Of a DNA stretch of 64,000 nucleotides, positions 30,059 through 40,902 are shown piece after piece. Position 1 is the stretch's first letter; each line of letters begins with the position of its first letter. Source of the DNA: Scilla litardierei. Its lineage: Eukaryota; Streptophyta; Magnoliopsida; Asparagales; Asparagaceae. The notes under the pieces were generated by a model. It ran no database searches and was not told the origin of the DNA. It saw nothing but the letters and a program-made list of their open reading frames with translations. Position numbers and translations under genes: made by a program. Location of the stretch: assembly GCA_030789695.1 (NCBI GenBank), contig CM061139.1, positions 6,959,878 through 7,023,877 of the forward strand, read 5' to 3'.

Positions 30059-31142
30059 TGAAGAGTGTTTATTTGTTAGGTTTTTCACGTACTTTTCCCC
30101 ACATTTCATGCCACTTCACCACCTTTTCCACACAGTTTCCCTCGTTTTTGTTCCTTTTATGTTTTTGGGCTCCTTTGATGCGTTTCAGGTTAAATCATGA
30201 ATTTCTGGAGATATTTGGAGCCCTAGAGTGAGAATATAGGCTTTTGAAGCGATCGACGATGTGATGGGGTCGATTTGATGGAGTTTTGGTGATCTCTAGT
30301 AACCTTACACGACCGTGTGAGATCTCTCACATGGCCGTGTGAGAAAACTCAGCCAAAGGGCAACCACGACCCCAACACGACCATATCATGTGGTTGTGTG
30401 GACCATTTTGCTGAGGAAAAGAGGCCGCCGTGACACGGTCATATGAAGCCTCACATGACCATGTCACCCCAAGATGAAGCAAAAGACCGAATCGGCAGTA
30501 GCTTACGCACATAATTGATGCGGTCGTTTAGGCCCTTACACAACCACGTCGATTCACTTCGACTGAAGAGCTCCAATGTGCGTAACTTCCAGAAAATGAC
30601 GCGACCGTGTCGTTTGGGCCAAACGACCATTTTGGGTCGAATTTGCAGCATACCTGATAGGGTTTTGACGAGTTACAAAAGCGTGGAAGTGCTGCCAAGC
30701 TTGGGGGAGGGACCTCTGGACTCGTTTTGTCCCCTTTTTGATACTTTCTTTTACTTTTAGGAGTAAATTAGGGTTTAGATTAGGTTTTGATGCTTTTCCC
30801 TTGGATTGTAAGCATGAATTGACGACTCTTGTGAGCAAACCAATGAGATAAGTGTTTATTGTATTTCCTAATTCGTTTTTTATAATTGTTTTGCAGTTTT
30901 ACATTGTGTTCTATGTTCTTATAATTGTTCTTCTTCGGGATTATCTTCGTTAGCACATGCTTTCGTATTGTATCCTGCGTTAATCCCCGTATTTTCATAT
31001 TCCATACCATCTATCTCAAGTAGCTAACAGCAACCTAGAATCGAAATAGTACTCAATTAATCAACCTCCCTGTGGACGATCCATTAGCGCTACGACGATA
31101 GTCGTGCACTTGCGGTTTACAAATGATATAAAACTCCTAACA
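30059..31142 (+). repeat. LTR of a further Athila-like family (D)
   Basis: About 1084 bp from TGAAGAGTGTTTATTTG to CTCCTAACA (TG...CA), directly followed by an Athila-like primer site. U3 has imperfect palindromes of its own type, such as CACACGACCGTGTG-like and CTCACATGGCCGTGTGAG (about 30305-30620). The CGTGCACTTGCGG motif shared with the B and C LTRs is at about 31103. Its partner LTR is not in the window. Confidence 0.7.
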
Positions 31143-31319
31143 AGTTTTTAGCGCTGTTGCCAGGGAGGTTGTCTTGATTGATATTAGTTAAATTTTAGGT
31201 TAGTTAGACTGTGTGCTCTTCAAAACATTATAAAAACCATAAATTAACAAAAAATTTCCCCACCACCGGCTTGAATTTTTGCTATTCTCTTGTACCACTG
31301 ATGCGCTTCTCTTAGTCAC
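31143..31319 (+). other. Primer-binding site and leader of the D element, cut by the C element
   Basis: TAGCGCTGTTGCCAGGGAGG at 31149-31168 is a decayed form of the tRNA-Asp primer site TGGCGCCGTTGCCGGGGA. The remaining 150 bp show no gene. The C element inserts at 31320; the five bases before it, GTCAC (31315-31319), would be one target duplication. Confidence 0.65.
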
Positions 31320-32881
31320 TGACCGCCCGTCCGTTTGGCACTCAAATTGGGATGGGGATACTAGGATTAGAATTTGTAAACCGCAAGTGCATGGTGTCGA
31401 AGTGTGGCTTGGGGGTGGATCACAGGGAGGCGTGTGTTGTGCTTGTAAACATTCAGGATCCGGATCACCCTGTGGGTGAGCTAGCTTAATCGTTTGTTGG
31501 ATGTCACGATAGTAAACTAATGAAAAAGGTGTAAGAGATAAAAAAGGCAACCTAGGACTTTGGCTTCCACCCTATCATGAGTTCTCGATATTACGACCTA
31601 AGGATAAGAATGTGATTGGATTCTAGGGTTTAGCGGTGAGACGTTGCCTTTAGTAGTGGTACCTAGCGTTCCATGGGCCCGATATTCCGGTCGATGCCCA
31701 GGATGATACGCTATGTCTACCCGAGTTTAGACAGTGGGCATTCCCATGTCCAACACCGCCAGACTCTGGGAGTACTAAGTTCGCAACGATTGCTCCCGAC
31801 ATTTCATCCAAGCCGTTCCCACGTGCGAGGAATCAATGTCTACGCTAAGGAGGTGAGCTGTGGCTAGGGAATAAAACTCTCGTTTTATTTCCCATTGGCC
31901 CGACGGTCAAAGGCGGTCTTTCCCCCTCTAATGACAATAAAACGCCCACGCGTAACCATCTAAATCCCAATATCCTATCGAATCCCTAATCTTATAGCCG
32001 TTCTAGGGAGAACCCACGAAGGGGCTTCCACCAATGTCCCAGATTTAAGAACTACTCACTAATCATGGCATGAAATGCAATAAAACAGATTATAGCCATC
32101 AAAATGGAAATCAATCAATAGATTACTGTAGCAAATAGAAGTATAAACGCAATATTAAAATATAAGAACGATCAAGAAACTTATAAATAGAAATAAATTC
32201 AGAGCAGCAAAAATCCCTAAAACGGATTAAGAAAATGGGGATTACATTTTCTGGGAAACCTAGCTCTATTTATACATTTTGGCAAGATGCCAGGGAATAT
32301 TTCCACTAAAAGACAAAAATAGACGTTCACCCCGATCGGGTGAGACTTCACCCGATCGGGTGAAACGACGAGAAGTTTGGTCTTCAGCCTCTGATAAACC
32401 TTACCCGATCGCTGAACCGATCGGGTGAATCTTTGAATTCTCGAGCTTGGGGAAGCAGCTGCTACATGTGACCCAATCGGTTGACAAGTCAACCGATCGG
32501 GAGAACTTTGGCTCTCAAAATAGTGCCTGTGTCACATCCACCCAATCATTGACCCGATCGGGTGGAGTTGGTTCTTCCTCGGGTCTGATACGGCTGCACG
32601 AACCGATCAGGTGGATCTGTCCACCCGATCGGTTGAGAGCTGATACTTGGTTTATCTTGATGGTTGGCTCTCAGGATCTCGTGCGACACCTCCCGTTGCT
32701 CCGGGGACTCATAATGTTGGCTTGGTATGTCCACTGCGCTAGTGATATCCTGCAAAAGCACACAAACACAATGAAAGTGAAAAGGAACTAAAAAACACAA
32801 GGGAATAGATTCGAAACAACCAAAACGACGGGAAATTACAGAGAAGACATGCGTGTATATATAAAATATAAACGCACGTCA
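31320..32881 (-). repeat. 3' LTR of the C element
   Basis: 1562 bp, minus-strand ends TGACGTGCG...GGGCGGTCA. CACCCGATCGGGTG-type palindromes cluster at 32330-32640. CGTGCACTTGCGG-type motif near 31385. It closely matches the 5' LTR at 52149 over their shared length; visible differences are scattered single bases and a short deletion near 53160. Confidence 0.9.
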
Positions 32882-34058
32882 AAATCACCCAAGCTGAACC
32901 CTTCCTCGTCCTCGAGGAAGACGAGTGTTAGGAGCTCGAAGGGGAAAATAGAAAGAAAGAAACAGAAAAAGAAAAGAAAATCCTAGATTACCTGTCAGAG
33001 CCAACAAAAACTAACACGACACACTAAGCAAGCACACGAGAAGCATAGCACTAAGCCCAGGAATACGAGTCCCTACTAGTGTCGTGGGTCCACGCGGTGA
33101 AGTGCAAGTGAGTGTGGTTGTGAGCTAGCCAACTGTGTTGCTATCTAAATCGTGCAATCAAGCTCCATATACACATATCCATGGAATGGCCCAAATATCG
33201 AATCAATTCAAGTTAGCGGTGAATAATAGGTCAAGCATGCATGAGAATAGAGTAAGAATAGAAATATATCATATATCAGGGACTCTACTGCTAGAAACTA
33301 GGAAATCGCCGCACGATTGCCTAGATGATCGCTAGAAAGCCCATATGCCAAGTGTGTTCGAAAATGAAAGGGGTTGAGTAGGTGTGGAGGAGAGCACTTA
33401 GTGCAAATTCTCGCCTTCCCTTTATTTATGGCGGTAGGAGTAATATTCACAACAGAAGATTTTTGGGGTTTTGGATATTTGTATATTTTTTTGGATTTTG
33501 GCTATACATATTCTTTCTTTTCTCTCTTTTTTTCTTTTTGAATTTTCTTTTTTTTCTTCTCTTTTTTTGGAAGTGGGATAATGTGCATTCTCCAAAAGTG
33601 GGAGAACGATGCGCTGGTAAACGGCAAAATTGTGTACTCTCCCATGTGGAAGTAAAGTACACGACGATGGGATTTGCACCAAGTAAAACAAAAAAGAATT
33701 CGAATTCTAAACACTTGGCAAAAGGAAAATATTTCGCAGATCAGAGCATAAGCAACATGGGTTATCCTAGTCCTATTGTAGAGTCCCGACACATGCGATT
33801 TGAAGCGTAAATATATAGATGATTCATGCATAATGAAGCAGAAAGTAGAGGCAATATACCGCATATTCGAAATTGAAGCATGATAGTCTAGGGTCATCCA
33901 AGGATATGCATATAAAACAAAATCACGACCTAGAAACAGACCAACTAGCTAGTCATAACACACAACTCAACCCAAAAAGCAAAGTGAACCCACGGAGCAT
34001 AAAATGCAATAGAACTCGGCTTCCTAGGGTTAGTGAAAATAGGTGTCATTGATTAGAT

Positions 34059-34098
<40 letters not shown>

Positions 34099-34564
34099 TT
34101 GAGTAACCGTTTCATCATGCGGGGTCATCTCTAGGAGAGGGAGAATAAAAGGAAGGAAAGGAAAAGAAAAACATGACCAAAACGACTCAAAACGGTGAAA
34201 AAGATATGACTTGATGCACATAGTGCGACTCCCCCAAGCTGAACGTTTTATTGCCCTCAATGCAATAGGAGTAAATGCGGGAGGGCAACGAAAGATGGGA
34301 GGGAAGTACGCACTAACAAATAAATGGGAAACCCCTGAAAAACACACAAAAAGAGACATAGAAAAATAAAGAAAATAAATACTGAAACAAACTATACAAA
34401 ATACATACACACAAACACACAAAACAAACACACAGCAAACAAGTGACACGACGACAATCACAAAATATTGATTTCCCTTAAGCTGATCTCAATAATGCTA
34501 GAAAAAAGATGTGATCATGGTAAATCAGAAAATTGGCTAGGGGAAAAATCAGAAAAAATGGAAA
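32882..34564 (-). other. 3' untranslated region of the C element
   Basis: No gene. A polypurine tract (minus strand AGCTTGGGTGATTT, 32882-32897) precedes the LTR. Similar AGCTTGGGGG words are near 34232 and, decayed, near 34480. A (GT)n microsatellite is at 34061-34097. The region mirrors 26669-28368. Confidence 0.7.
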
Positions 34565-36431
34565 TCAAGGTGCAGAAGCGGAAGGCTCCTCATCCTCCTC
34601 AGAAGAGACTGGAGGGGTGTGGTTGGGAGAGGTGACGAGTGTGCGAAGAAGTGGAGAAAGGGGTGGAGATGGTGGACGGTTGGGCTCGGTGGGGGTGTGA
34701 ATGATGGGTGGTGTGTCGGTGGTAACGGAAGTTCGTAAGGATACGACGACTGATGAGGAGGGTGTGGGTAATGATCTCGCACGCACAGCGATCTGTTTCT
34801 TGTGACGCGAGTAGGCTGTGGTGATGGAGGTGAATGGTAGGGGGAGTGGAGGGTCAATGGTAGTGGTGGTGGGAGGGGATGATCGTCGAGGAGGCGATGA
34901 AGGAGGTGATGGGGGTGTAGATGGTGGTGGAGGACCATGAATATGGGTAAGAAGGCGAAGATTGGCGGCGACGTTTCGCTCGAGAGCAAGGAAACGGGGA
35001 TGTGATAGGAAAGAAGTAGATAGATCTGAGGAGGTGGAGGAGGATGCGCCAGTGCGCAAAGCAGCCATCTCGGCCTCGAGAGCGAGGCAATCTGAAGTGG
35101 CATGGCATACGGCAGAGTGTGTGCCGGTAGCAGTGGTCGTGTCGAGATGAGAGGCCATGCCATGTAGGGCCGTGAGTAGGGCCTAGGAAGAAATGGCAGC
35201 AGCAGCCGGGGTGGTGACACTGGGTCCAGCCCCTGGGTCTCCTCTGAACTCAGGAAAATCTTGCTCGCCCAAGTGGACGGCAGGGGAAGGTGGTCTAGGA
35301 GCATCAGGGAGAACAAACTGAAGGTGTAGCCCCCCCCCCCAACAAATTCAGGATCTTGTGGAAAAGACCAATCTGCCTGAAGCTCATTGGTCATGCTGCC
35401 AGGGTTTGGTAGAATGGTATATGGTGCAGGGGGATGGCCGTAATGGAAAGCAAATCGACGGTTGCCTAGCGGTCTATTCAAATGAGTGTGCCTCAGGACA
35501 TCAATGTCAAGATAGGTAGATCCTGGGGCACGGAGCAAATCGGGGGGAAGCTCGATGTTGAAGGGAGGGTATAGGGCAATGATAGTGATGAGGCCACCGT
35601 AGCAATACCTTCCTTTGTTTGCACGGCTAATATCAACAATCTTTTGAATTAGCCATGCAGCAGCGTTTATGCGTATGCGCGGGCCTCGAAAGTAGTCCCG
35701 TTAACATCGGGAATGTAAGGAAAGGTCATCGCCCATAAAATGAATAAATCTGGGATGGTCATGGTGCCAGACTCATCCCGTGGCAAGAAAGTGCTTGAGA
35801 TAATGCAATGGGCGAGGCAGAAGACCAGGTGGATAATAGAAGAGGCATTGGCCTTGCCTCTAGGATAATGATCGTGTAATGTGAGGCGTCCCTAAAAGAA
35901 GTCGACATCAAAGTCGGCATGGAATTCATGGGGGAGAGAGCTGTCTTCAAGATTGGGGAAACTGAAAATATCGTTGATGGTGGTTAAAGGGGCACGAAAG
36001 TTTTGGTTTCGATGGTGAAAATCGATATTTGACCCCGTCTTAATTTTGATAGTGGAGAGAAATTCTAGTGTGAGAACGGGGTAGGATAGGGCATGGGAGT
36101 GGAAGAAACCAAGCCAACCTAAGTTTGCGAATAGGGATTCGACTTCGGTGAAAACACCGAGATCGAATAGGGTTTGATCATGTGCGAACTTGGTGGCTAG
36201 GTGAGAACGTCGGCTGAGGCGAGAATAGAAATCTTTGTGTGCTTGGCTTATAAAACGAACTCCCTGTGGTCCAAGCAGTGGGTCTACCACAGGTACAACA
36301 GGTTGGGGTTGTGGTTGGGTAGGCGATGGTGGAGGAACACATCCACGTGTAGAACGTGTGGGTCGTTATCTCTTGTGAGACGGCTCATCTTCCACCATGG
36401 GTTGCTTACCCTTATCTTTGTCTTTTGCCAT
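34565..36431 (-). pseudogene. Athila env-like gene of the C element
   Basis: It starts at ATGGCAAAAGAC (36431) with a Lys-rich N-terminus. A plant-retroelement domain (ATHILA ORF type) follows with V-R-F-I-S-Q-A-H, Y-P-V-L-T-L-E-F-L-S-T-I and, further on, C-Y-G-G-L-I-T-I-I-A-L and L-R-A-P-G-S-T-Y. A Pro/Ser/Thr-rich region and an acidic end S-S-E-E-D-E-E-P finish it. Lesions: in-frame stops at 36366-36368, 35892-35894 and near 35183; frameshifts near 35690 and at the C10 run at 35331-35340. The start lies about 430 nt downstream of the spacer TATA. The leader includes AAAACCCTAG (36672-36681), a word frequent in plant gene leaders. The protein's role is unknown. Confidence 0.75.
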
Positions 36432-36861
36432 GATGTTGTGACGATTTGGTGTGATATGCAGGATGATATGTGGGTGCACACAACAAATGACAAAGTGACA
36501 AAATAAAAATTCCTGGGTAATGTAATAATCGAGCTATGGAGCGAGTTTACCCAGCAATGATTCGACTCCTAGCTCCCAAAAGATCCCGCAATGCACGAAG
36601 GAGTGATCCGGGGAGCCGTCGCACGCCAATCCAAAGAAAACAAAATTTTTGAAAATCGGGGGGTTAGGGCTAGGGTTTTGAGTGGTTTGTAGTTTGAACG
36701 TGGTCGATGGAGGGGTCTTAATGGTGGGGAAGTAGGGGAGGAAGTGGGGGAGTGCGATTAGGAGTAGCAGGAGTGATGGGGAAGATTGTTTGGGAAGAAG
36801 GTGAAACGAACCGCCCGAAGGGAGATTTCGGAGGTCGGGTGAAATGAAGTCGGGTGGGGGG

Positions 36862-37165
36862 TTATATATATAAGGTTTGGGTGAACCGATCGGGTGAAAA
36901 TCACCCGATCGGTTGGATCGATTTTTAAAAAAATTATGTGGATCAGCAGCTACATGTCACCTGATCGGGTGAGATCTCACCCGATCGTTTGACCGCTCTC
37001 CGAAAAAAATCCCAAGCTTCTGTTTTCATCACCCGATCAGCGACCTGATTGCCCACTTTATCACCCGATCGGTTCACTCTTCGATTGAAGCTGGCCACTT
37101 ACTGAAACGATCCACCCGATCGGTTGATGTATGACCCGATCGGGTGGGGCTATTCCTGCACAAAA
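36862..37165 (-). promoter_or_regulatory. Putative internal promoter: palindrome array plus TATA ahead of the env-like gene
   Basis: About eight CACCCGATCGGGTG-type sites lie between 36884 and 37160. One pair forms a 14-bp perfect inverted repeat, arms AACCGATCGGGTGA (36884-36897) and TCACCCGATCGGTT (36901-36914), separated by AAA. TTATATATATAA at 36862-36873 follows directly on the minus strand. A run near ACATGTAGCTGCTG (about 36950-36963) is also shared with the LTR U3, beyond the palindromes themselves. I infer a U3-derived promoter for the gene at 36431. Confidence 0.6.
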
Positions 37166-37265
37166 AGTATAAACCCTCTAAGTGTCCCGACAAAAAGCCC
37201 CACATCAATATTTATTCACAAAAATTAATAAACTAATCATATCAAAAACCAACAGAAGTTTAGAA

Positions 37266-37283
37266 CATGGGTTGCCTCCCATG
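37266..37283 (-). promoter_or_regulatory. Conserved hairpin after the protease-tail frame (C)
   Basis: The minus strand forms CATGGG-AGGCAA-CCCATG, 45 nt past the stop at 37328. Same loop as at 12573 and 40841, different 6-bp stem. It is again next to AGCGCT. Confidence 0.75.
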
Positions 37284-37327
37284 AAGCGCTATTTTTATTG
37301 TCGTTTGCTCGACTCCCAATATGATAT

Positions 37328-37964
37328 TCAGGGTGGCTTGTATGGGTCATGCTCAACGGTCGGCGTCCTCTCAGCGGTTGGGGCGAAAATTCTGGTTGTT
37401 GACAGCAACGACAAATGGATGGTCTCAATAACTCCCCTACTGGTGATATCCAGGGGCTTCTCTTTTGTGCTGGCGACACTCGCCACTCTCTTCAAAATTT
37501 GAAATTCGTCAGCGGTGAGCGTTAGAGGCTCTTTCCCCTTGCTCTTCGTCCGAGCTCTCTTTCCAGGTCCGGGGGGTAACTGTGAGACACATTCCGGCTC
37601 AAGAACTTTCTCTCCATCCAGCCTAGTGTGCTCCTTGATTCCATCCAAGTCTTCAGGGGAGTTCCTTGAAAGAACTTCTCATGCTCCTGCTTCATTAACC
37701 CTCTCTTCTTTGATTTCCAGAAGGTTGCATTTGAGTTCCTCTGGTGGTAACTTCATCGACAGTGCCAAGTCAAATTCTACTATTTGATCTCCGACGTTTA
37801 AGGACAATTTTTCCTTCTTTACGTCGATGAGCACACCGACGGTTGCCATAAAAAGTCTTCCGAGGATAATCTGAGTGTGATTATCCTCGGGCATATCCAT
37901 AACCACAAAATCCACCGGCACACACACACCGCGGACATTGACTGGCAAGTCGTCGTTGACTCCC
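37328..37964 (-). pseudogene. pro: C-element protease (C-terminal part) and pol tail
   Basis: This continues the retropepsin frame broken by B3 at 37965. It shows V-D-F-V-V-M-D-M-P-E-D, I-I-L-G-R-L-F-M-A-T-V-G and the following D-V-K-K-E-K-L. One in-frame TGA at 37679-37681 precedes about 115 tail residues ending at 37328. No RT follows. Its N-terminal half, with the active-site block, is at 49902-50060, and the frame matches once the 5-bp target duplication is counted once. Confidence 0.85.
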
Positions 37965-39714
37965 CGATCACTCCATATTTTACACCTTTTTTCTGCATGT
38001 TTGCATGCCATTTTGATCGCTCGAATCGTGCTTTTCACAATTTTTCGGCAATATTGCGATGCTTTTCACGATTTCTTGTTTTTGTCGAATTTCAGGAGAT
38101 TTCGAGCGATTTGGAGTGATTCTGAGATGCACCCACTCCGGAGTGTCACTCGTGACTCTCCCGAGGGGAATTTTGTTATTGGATAAGAGTGGAAGAAGAA
38201 AGAACGTTGTAGGAGAGACGAGGGAGCAAAAATATGAAGATTGGGCATTTTGAGCATGTCACTTGGCCGAGTGAAGGAGTCACTCGGCCGACCATCGAGA
38301 GCCCGCTCGGCCGGCCAAATCGGACACACAGAAGACTGAGTATCAGCGTGCACTCGGCCGAGCATCGCCAGCCCACTTGGTCGAACCACGGAGACACCAC
38401 TCGCCCGAGTGGCATCAAGACGACGGCAAGCAGAAATCCCAGACTTACTGTAATTTGTCAGTCGATTCCCGAGTTCTGACTCGGCCGAGTGAAGAAGTCC
38501 CCTCGGCCGAAGCAAAGAAAGTCACTCGGCCGAGTGACTCCCGAGGAGCCGACCCCCAAAAGTCCGAAGTTACTGGAATTTGTCAGGGTTTGTCACTCGG
38601 CCGAACGACATTTGTCACTCGGCCGAGTGAGCCGCGCTGCCTGTAGCGTAAGTTGCGATTTTGAGGCTACGCAGGGGCATTTTCGTCACAGTTTTTTGGG
38701 CGTTTTGGGGGGGGTATTTAACCCCAGTTTTTAACCTAGTTTAGGGAGCTTTTTCAGAACTTTTTGCAGCCTTTTTTAGATTACTTTTAGGAGATTAGAT
38801 TGAGCTTTGAGGGGAGAGAGAAAAGTGTTATTTTTTTGGATGCTATTGGTTCTTCATTGGTTTGTCTCTCTCTCTATCAAAAAATCCATTTTTATTGATA
38901 TATTGAATATATCCATGAATTCCATTGATTTTATTTGTGAATTTCTATTGCATTTTATCATGAATTGTGAGTAGTTCTATCGTCTTAGGGCGTAGGGATG
39001 AACCCTACGAACCCTATTTCTAATTTGTGATGAATTGGTGAAATTATTGCTAGAATTGATTAGGGTTAGTTTGGGATTGATTTAATACGAATAGCTAGGG
39101 ATTCATACCGATTAAGATTTGCAAGAGATTGGATCACAACTCGATAGGAAGCCCTAGATATTCGAATTGGGTTACAATTGGATTTCTCCGGAATCGGTTT
39201 GCAAGAGATTGGATCGAAACTAGGGTTTTCGATTGCAATTCTGTACCAATACCCGTTTGCAAGAGATTGGACGGGTAGGAACTATCCCAACCTAGGTCGT
39301 AGCTCGAGTTTGCACGAGAATGGGCTCGAGATACGATTGAACGATGATGTTGTTCTTCACGCTAGCTTGTCTAGGTTAGGGTTTGCAAGAGATTGGACCC
39401 TGTCTTAGGTTTGCTATAGACCGGCAATAGCGCGAGAGCGTGAGCTTGGTTCTACATTTAGTTGCAACTAGTTCATCTGAATTTCTAGTCTAGCATTTGT
39501 GACACCTACGAATCACAATGGCGAGATACGGTTTGTAGTGGGGATTCCCTACCCCCTAGGCGTCTTTATTAATTTGATATTCCTTTTATACAATTGAACG
39601 ACTGTGACCGCTTTATTGCGAACATTTCTCGACTGTTCTTATAGCCAGGTGAATTGAAGAAGACACTATCATTTGACCTCCTCGTGTTCGATACCCGCTC
39701 GCAGCTACACCGTG
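37965..39714 (+). repeat. 5' LTR of B3, missing its last 58 bp
   Basis: It aligns with the 3' LTR from its first base (GATCACTCCATATTTTAC) to CACCGTG at 39714, where the 3' LTR continues with CGCTTGCGG and this copy switches to unrelated sequence. CTCGGCCGAG palindromes at about 38262-38640; TATA-like GGGGT-ATTTA-ACCCC at 38711-38725. Confidence 0.9.
39112..39402 (+). promoter_or_regulatory. Conserved-loop hairpin array (B3 5' LTR)
   Basis: Loops TTGCAAGAGATTGG at 39120-39133, 39200-39213, 39258-39271 and 39384-39397, and a variant TTGCACGAGAATGG at 39311-39324. Stems include TACCCGT/ACGGGTA (39251-39278), CTCGAGT/GCTCGAG (39304-39331) and AGGGT/ACCCT (39379-39402). The first stem is degraded here but intact in the other LTR. 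Confidence 0.85.
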
Positions 39715-40207
39715 TGTAATAAAAGGAACGAGTGTACCTGTACACGCCGCGAGAGCAAGTCAGCAAGTGTGTGCGAAGAGCGCCACCTCCGTGAAGCTAA
39801 AAATGCGTCTTGAAGCTCCCCTAAGCTCCCCCAAGATAGCATGCAAATCAAACAACGATATCAGCGGGTAATATTCAAAATACATGGGGGAGATGGGGTA
39901 TAATAGATAGATAAAGAATTTAATTTGATTTTTGGGCTCAACGGGTCTACGGATCGAGAAAAATAGGAGAAAAATGGTGTTTGGGGGCAAACCGAGATGA
40001 TAGGGGGTCGGTCGGCGGCGGCGGGTGCGCCGGAGGTCGGGGCGTCGGCGGTCGGACGATCGCCGACGGTGGTCAGGCGATTGGGCCGGCGGCGAGGTGA
40101 TTCGGGCGAAGGAGGGTGCGGTCACGGGCGAGGGAAGGTGAAAAGGCTTGGAGCTCGGGCGAAATGAACTGTGAATTAGGCGCTTCGAAATTCGCACCGA
40201 GCCCAGC
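39715..40207 (-). other. Leader sequence downstream of the B2 spacer TATA (inverted segment)
   Basis: On the minus strand this follows the TATA box at 40219-40208. It is pyrimidine-rich and encodes a low-complexity Arg/Pro-rich frame (40197-39760) that I do not consider a gene. Near 39840 it reads CTTGGGGGAGCTTAGGGGAG, resembling the AGCTTGGGGG motif that starts Athila 3' regions, so the env-like gene may be deleted here. Confidence 0.45.
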
Positions 40208-40600
40208 GATTTATATAGGGGAAGTTACGACTCGGCCGAGTGACTATGTTGCTCAGCCGAGTGACGTAGCATCAAAAATGAGTTTAAATTTCTCCCCGCC
40301 ACTTACGACTCGGCCGAGTGACTTCTGTTCACTTGGCCGAAGGGGAAAAACTCATTCGGCCGAGTGGCACAAGCTACTCGGTAATATTCAGGCTAGGAGG
40401 GTATCCGTTTCCCTCGACCGAGTGACCAAACGTAATCGGCCGAGTGACAGTTAATTCGAAATGCACAAAAAAGACAGAGAGTTGGGTTCAGCAGACTTCT
40501 CTTGTTGGTATCCCACTCGGTCGAATGGGGTCCTTTGCTCGGCCGAGTCGCATATGATACTCGGCCGAGTGACGTGCTGTTTTCTGCTTCGGGGCTCCGT
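40208..40600 (-). promoter_or_regulatory. B2 pol-env spacer: CTCGGCCGAG palindromes plus TATA
   Basis: Copies of CTCGGCCGAG at about 40231, 40310, 40538 and 40561, with decayed sites between. Just downstream on the minus strand is CCTATATAAATCG (40219-40207), a good TATA box. It is collinear with the B1 spacer at 12066-12310. As in the C element, palindromes and TATA sit between pol and the env position. Confidence 0.6.
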
Positions 40601-40840
40601 TTTCGCTCTACTCTCTGTTTTTCTTCCTCCAGTTGGTTTCTTCCTCCTCCCAAGGCCTGAGCGCATTCCTAGAGCGCTTTTCCTTGCCTCTATCTTCCTC
40701 CATATGAGGGATATCCTTTTCTCCTCTCCTGTCATAGAAATTAAGACCCGTTGTCACGATTTTTATGGGCAAAAAGACTCAAAACACTAATAAAGTCTAA
40801 AACAAAAATAAAAACCAAAATAAAAAGAATGCAAAAACCA

Positions 40841-40856
40841 TCAGGTTGCCTCCTGA
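40841..40856 (-). promoter_or_regulatory. Conserved hairpin after pol (B2)
   Basis: The minus strand forms TCAGG-AGGCAA-CCTGA, 47 nt past the pol stop at 40903. It has the same loop as at 12573 and 37266 and the same neighbouring AGCGCT, with a third stem sequence. Confidence 0.75.
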
Positions 40857-40902
40857 AAAGCGCTCGTTTAAGGTCTTGAGCTCGACCCCTTTGGATTTTC
40901 AA

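Noticed and set aside
33422..33897. Lys- and Phe-rich frames on both strands
   Set aside because: They fall in the A/T-rich 3' untranslated region of the C element (long T/C-rich runs) and are mirrored at 27550-27873; not coding.
39760..40197. Arg/Pro-rich 145-codon minus-strand frame as a gene
   Set aside because: No domain is visible. It occupies the leader between the spacer TATA and the env position of B2, and the Arg/Pro content reflects CCG/CGG-rich DNA.
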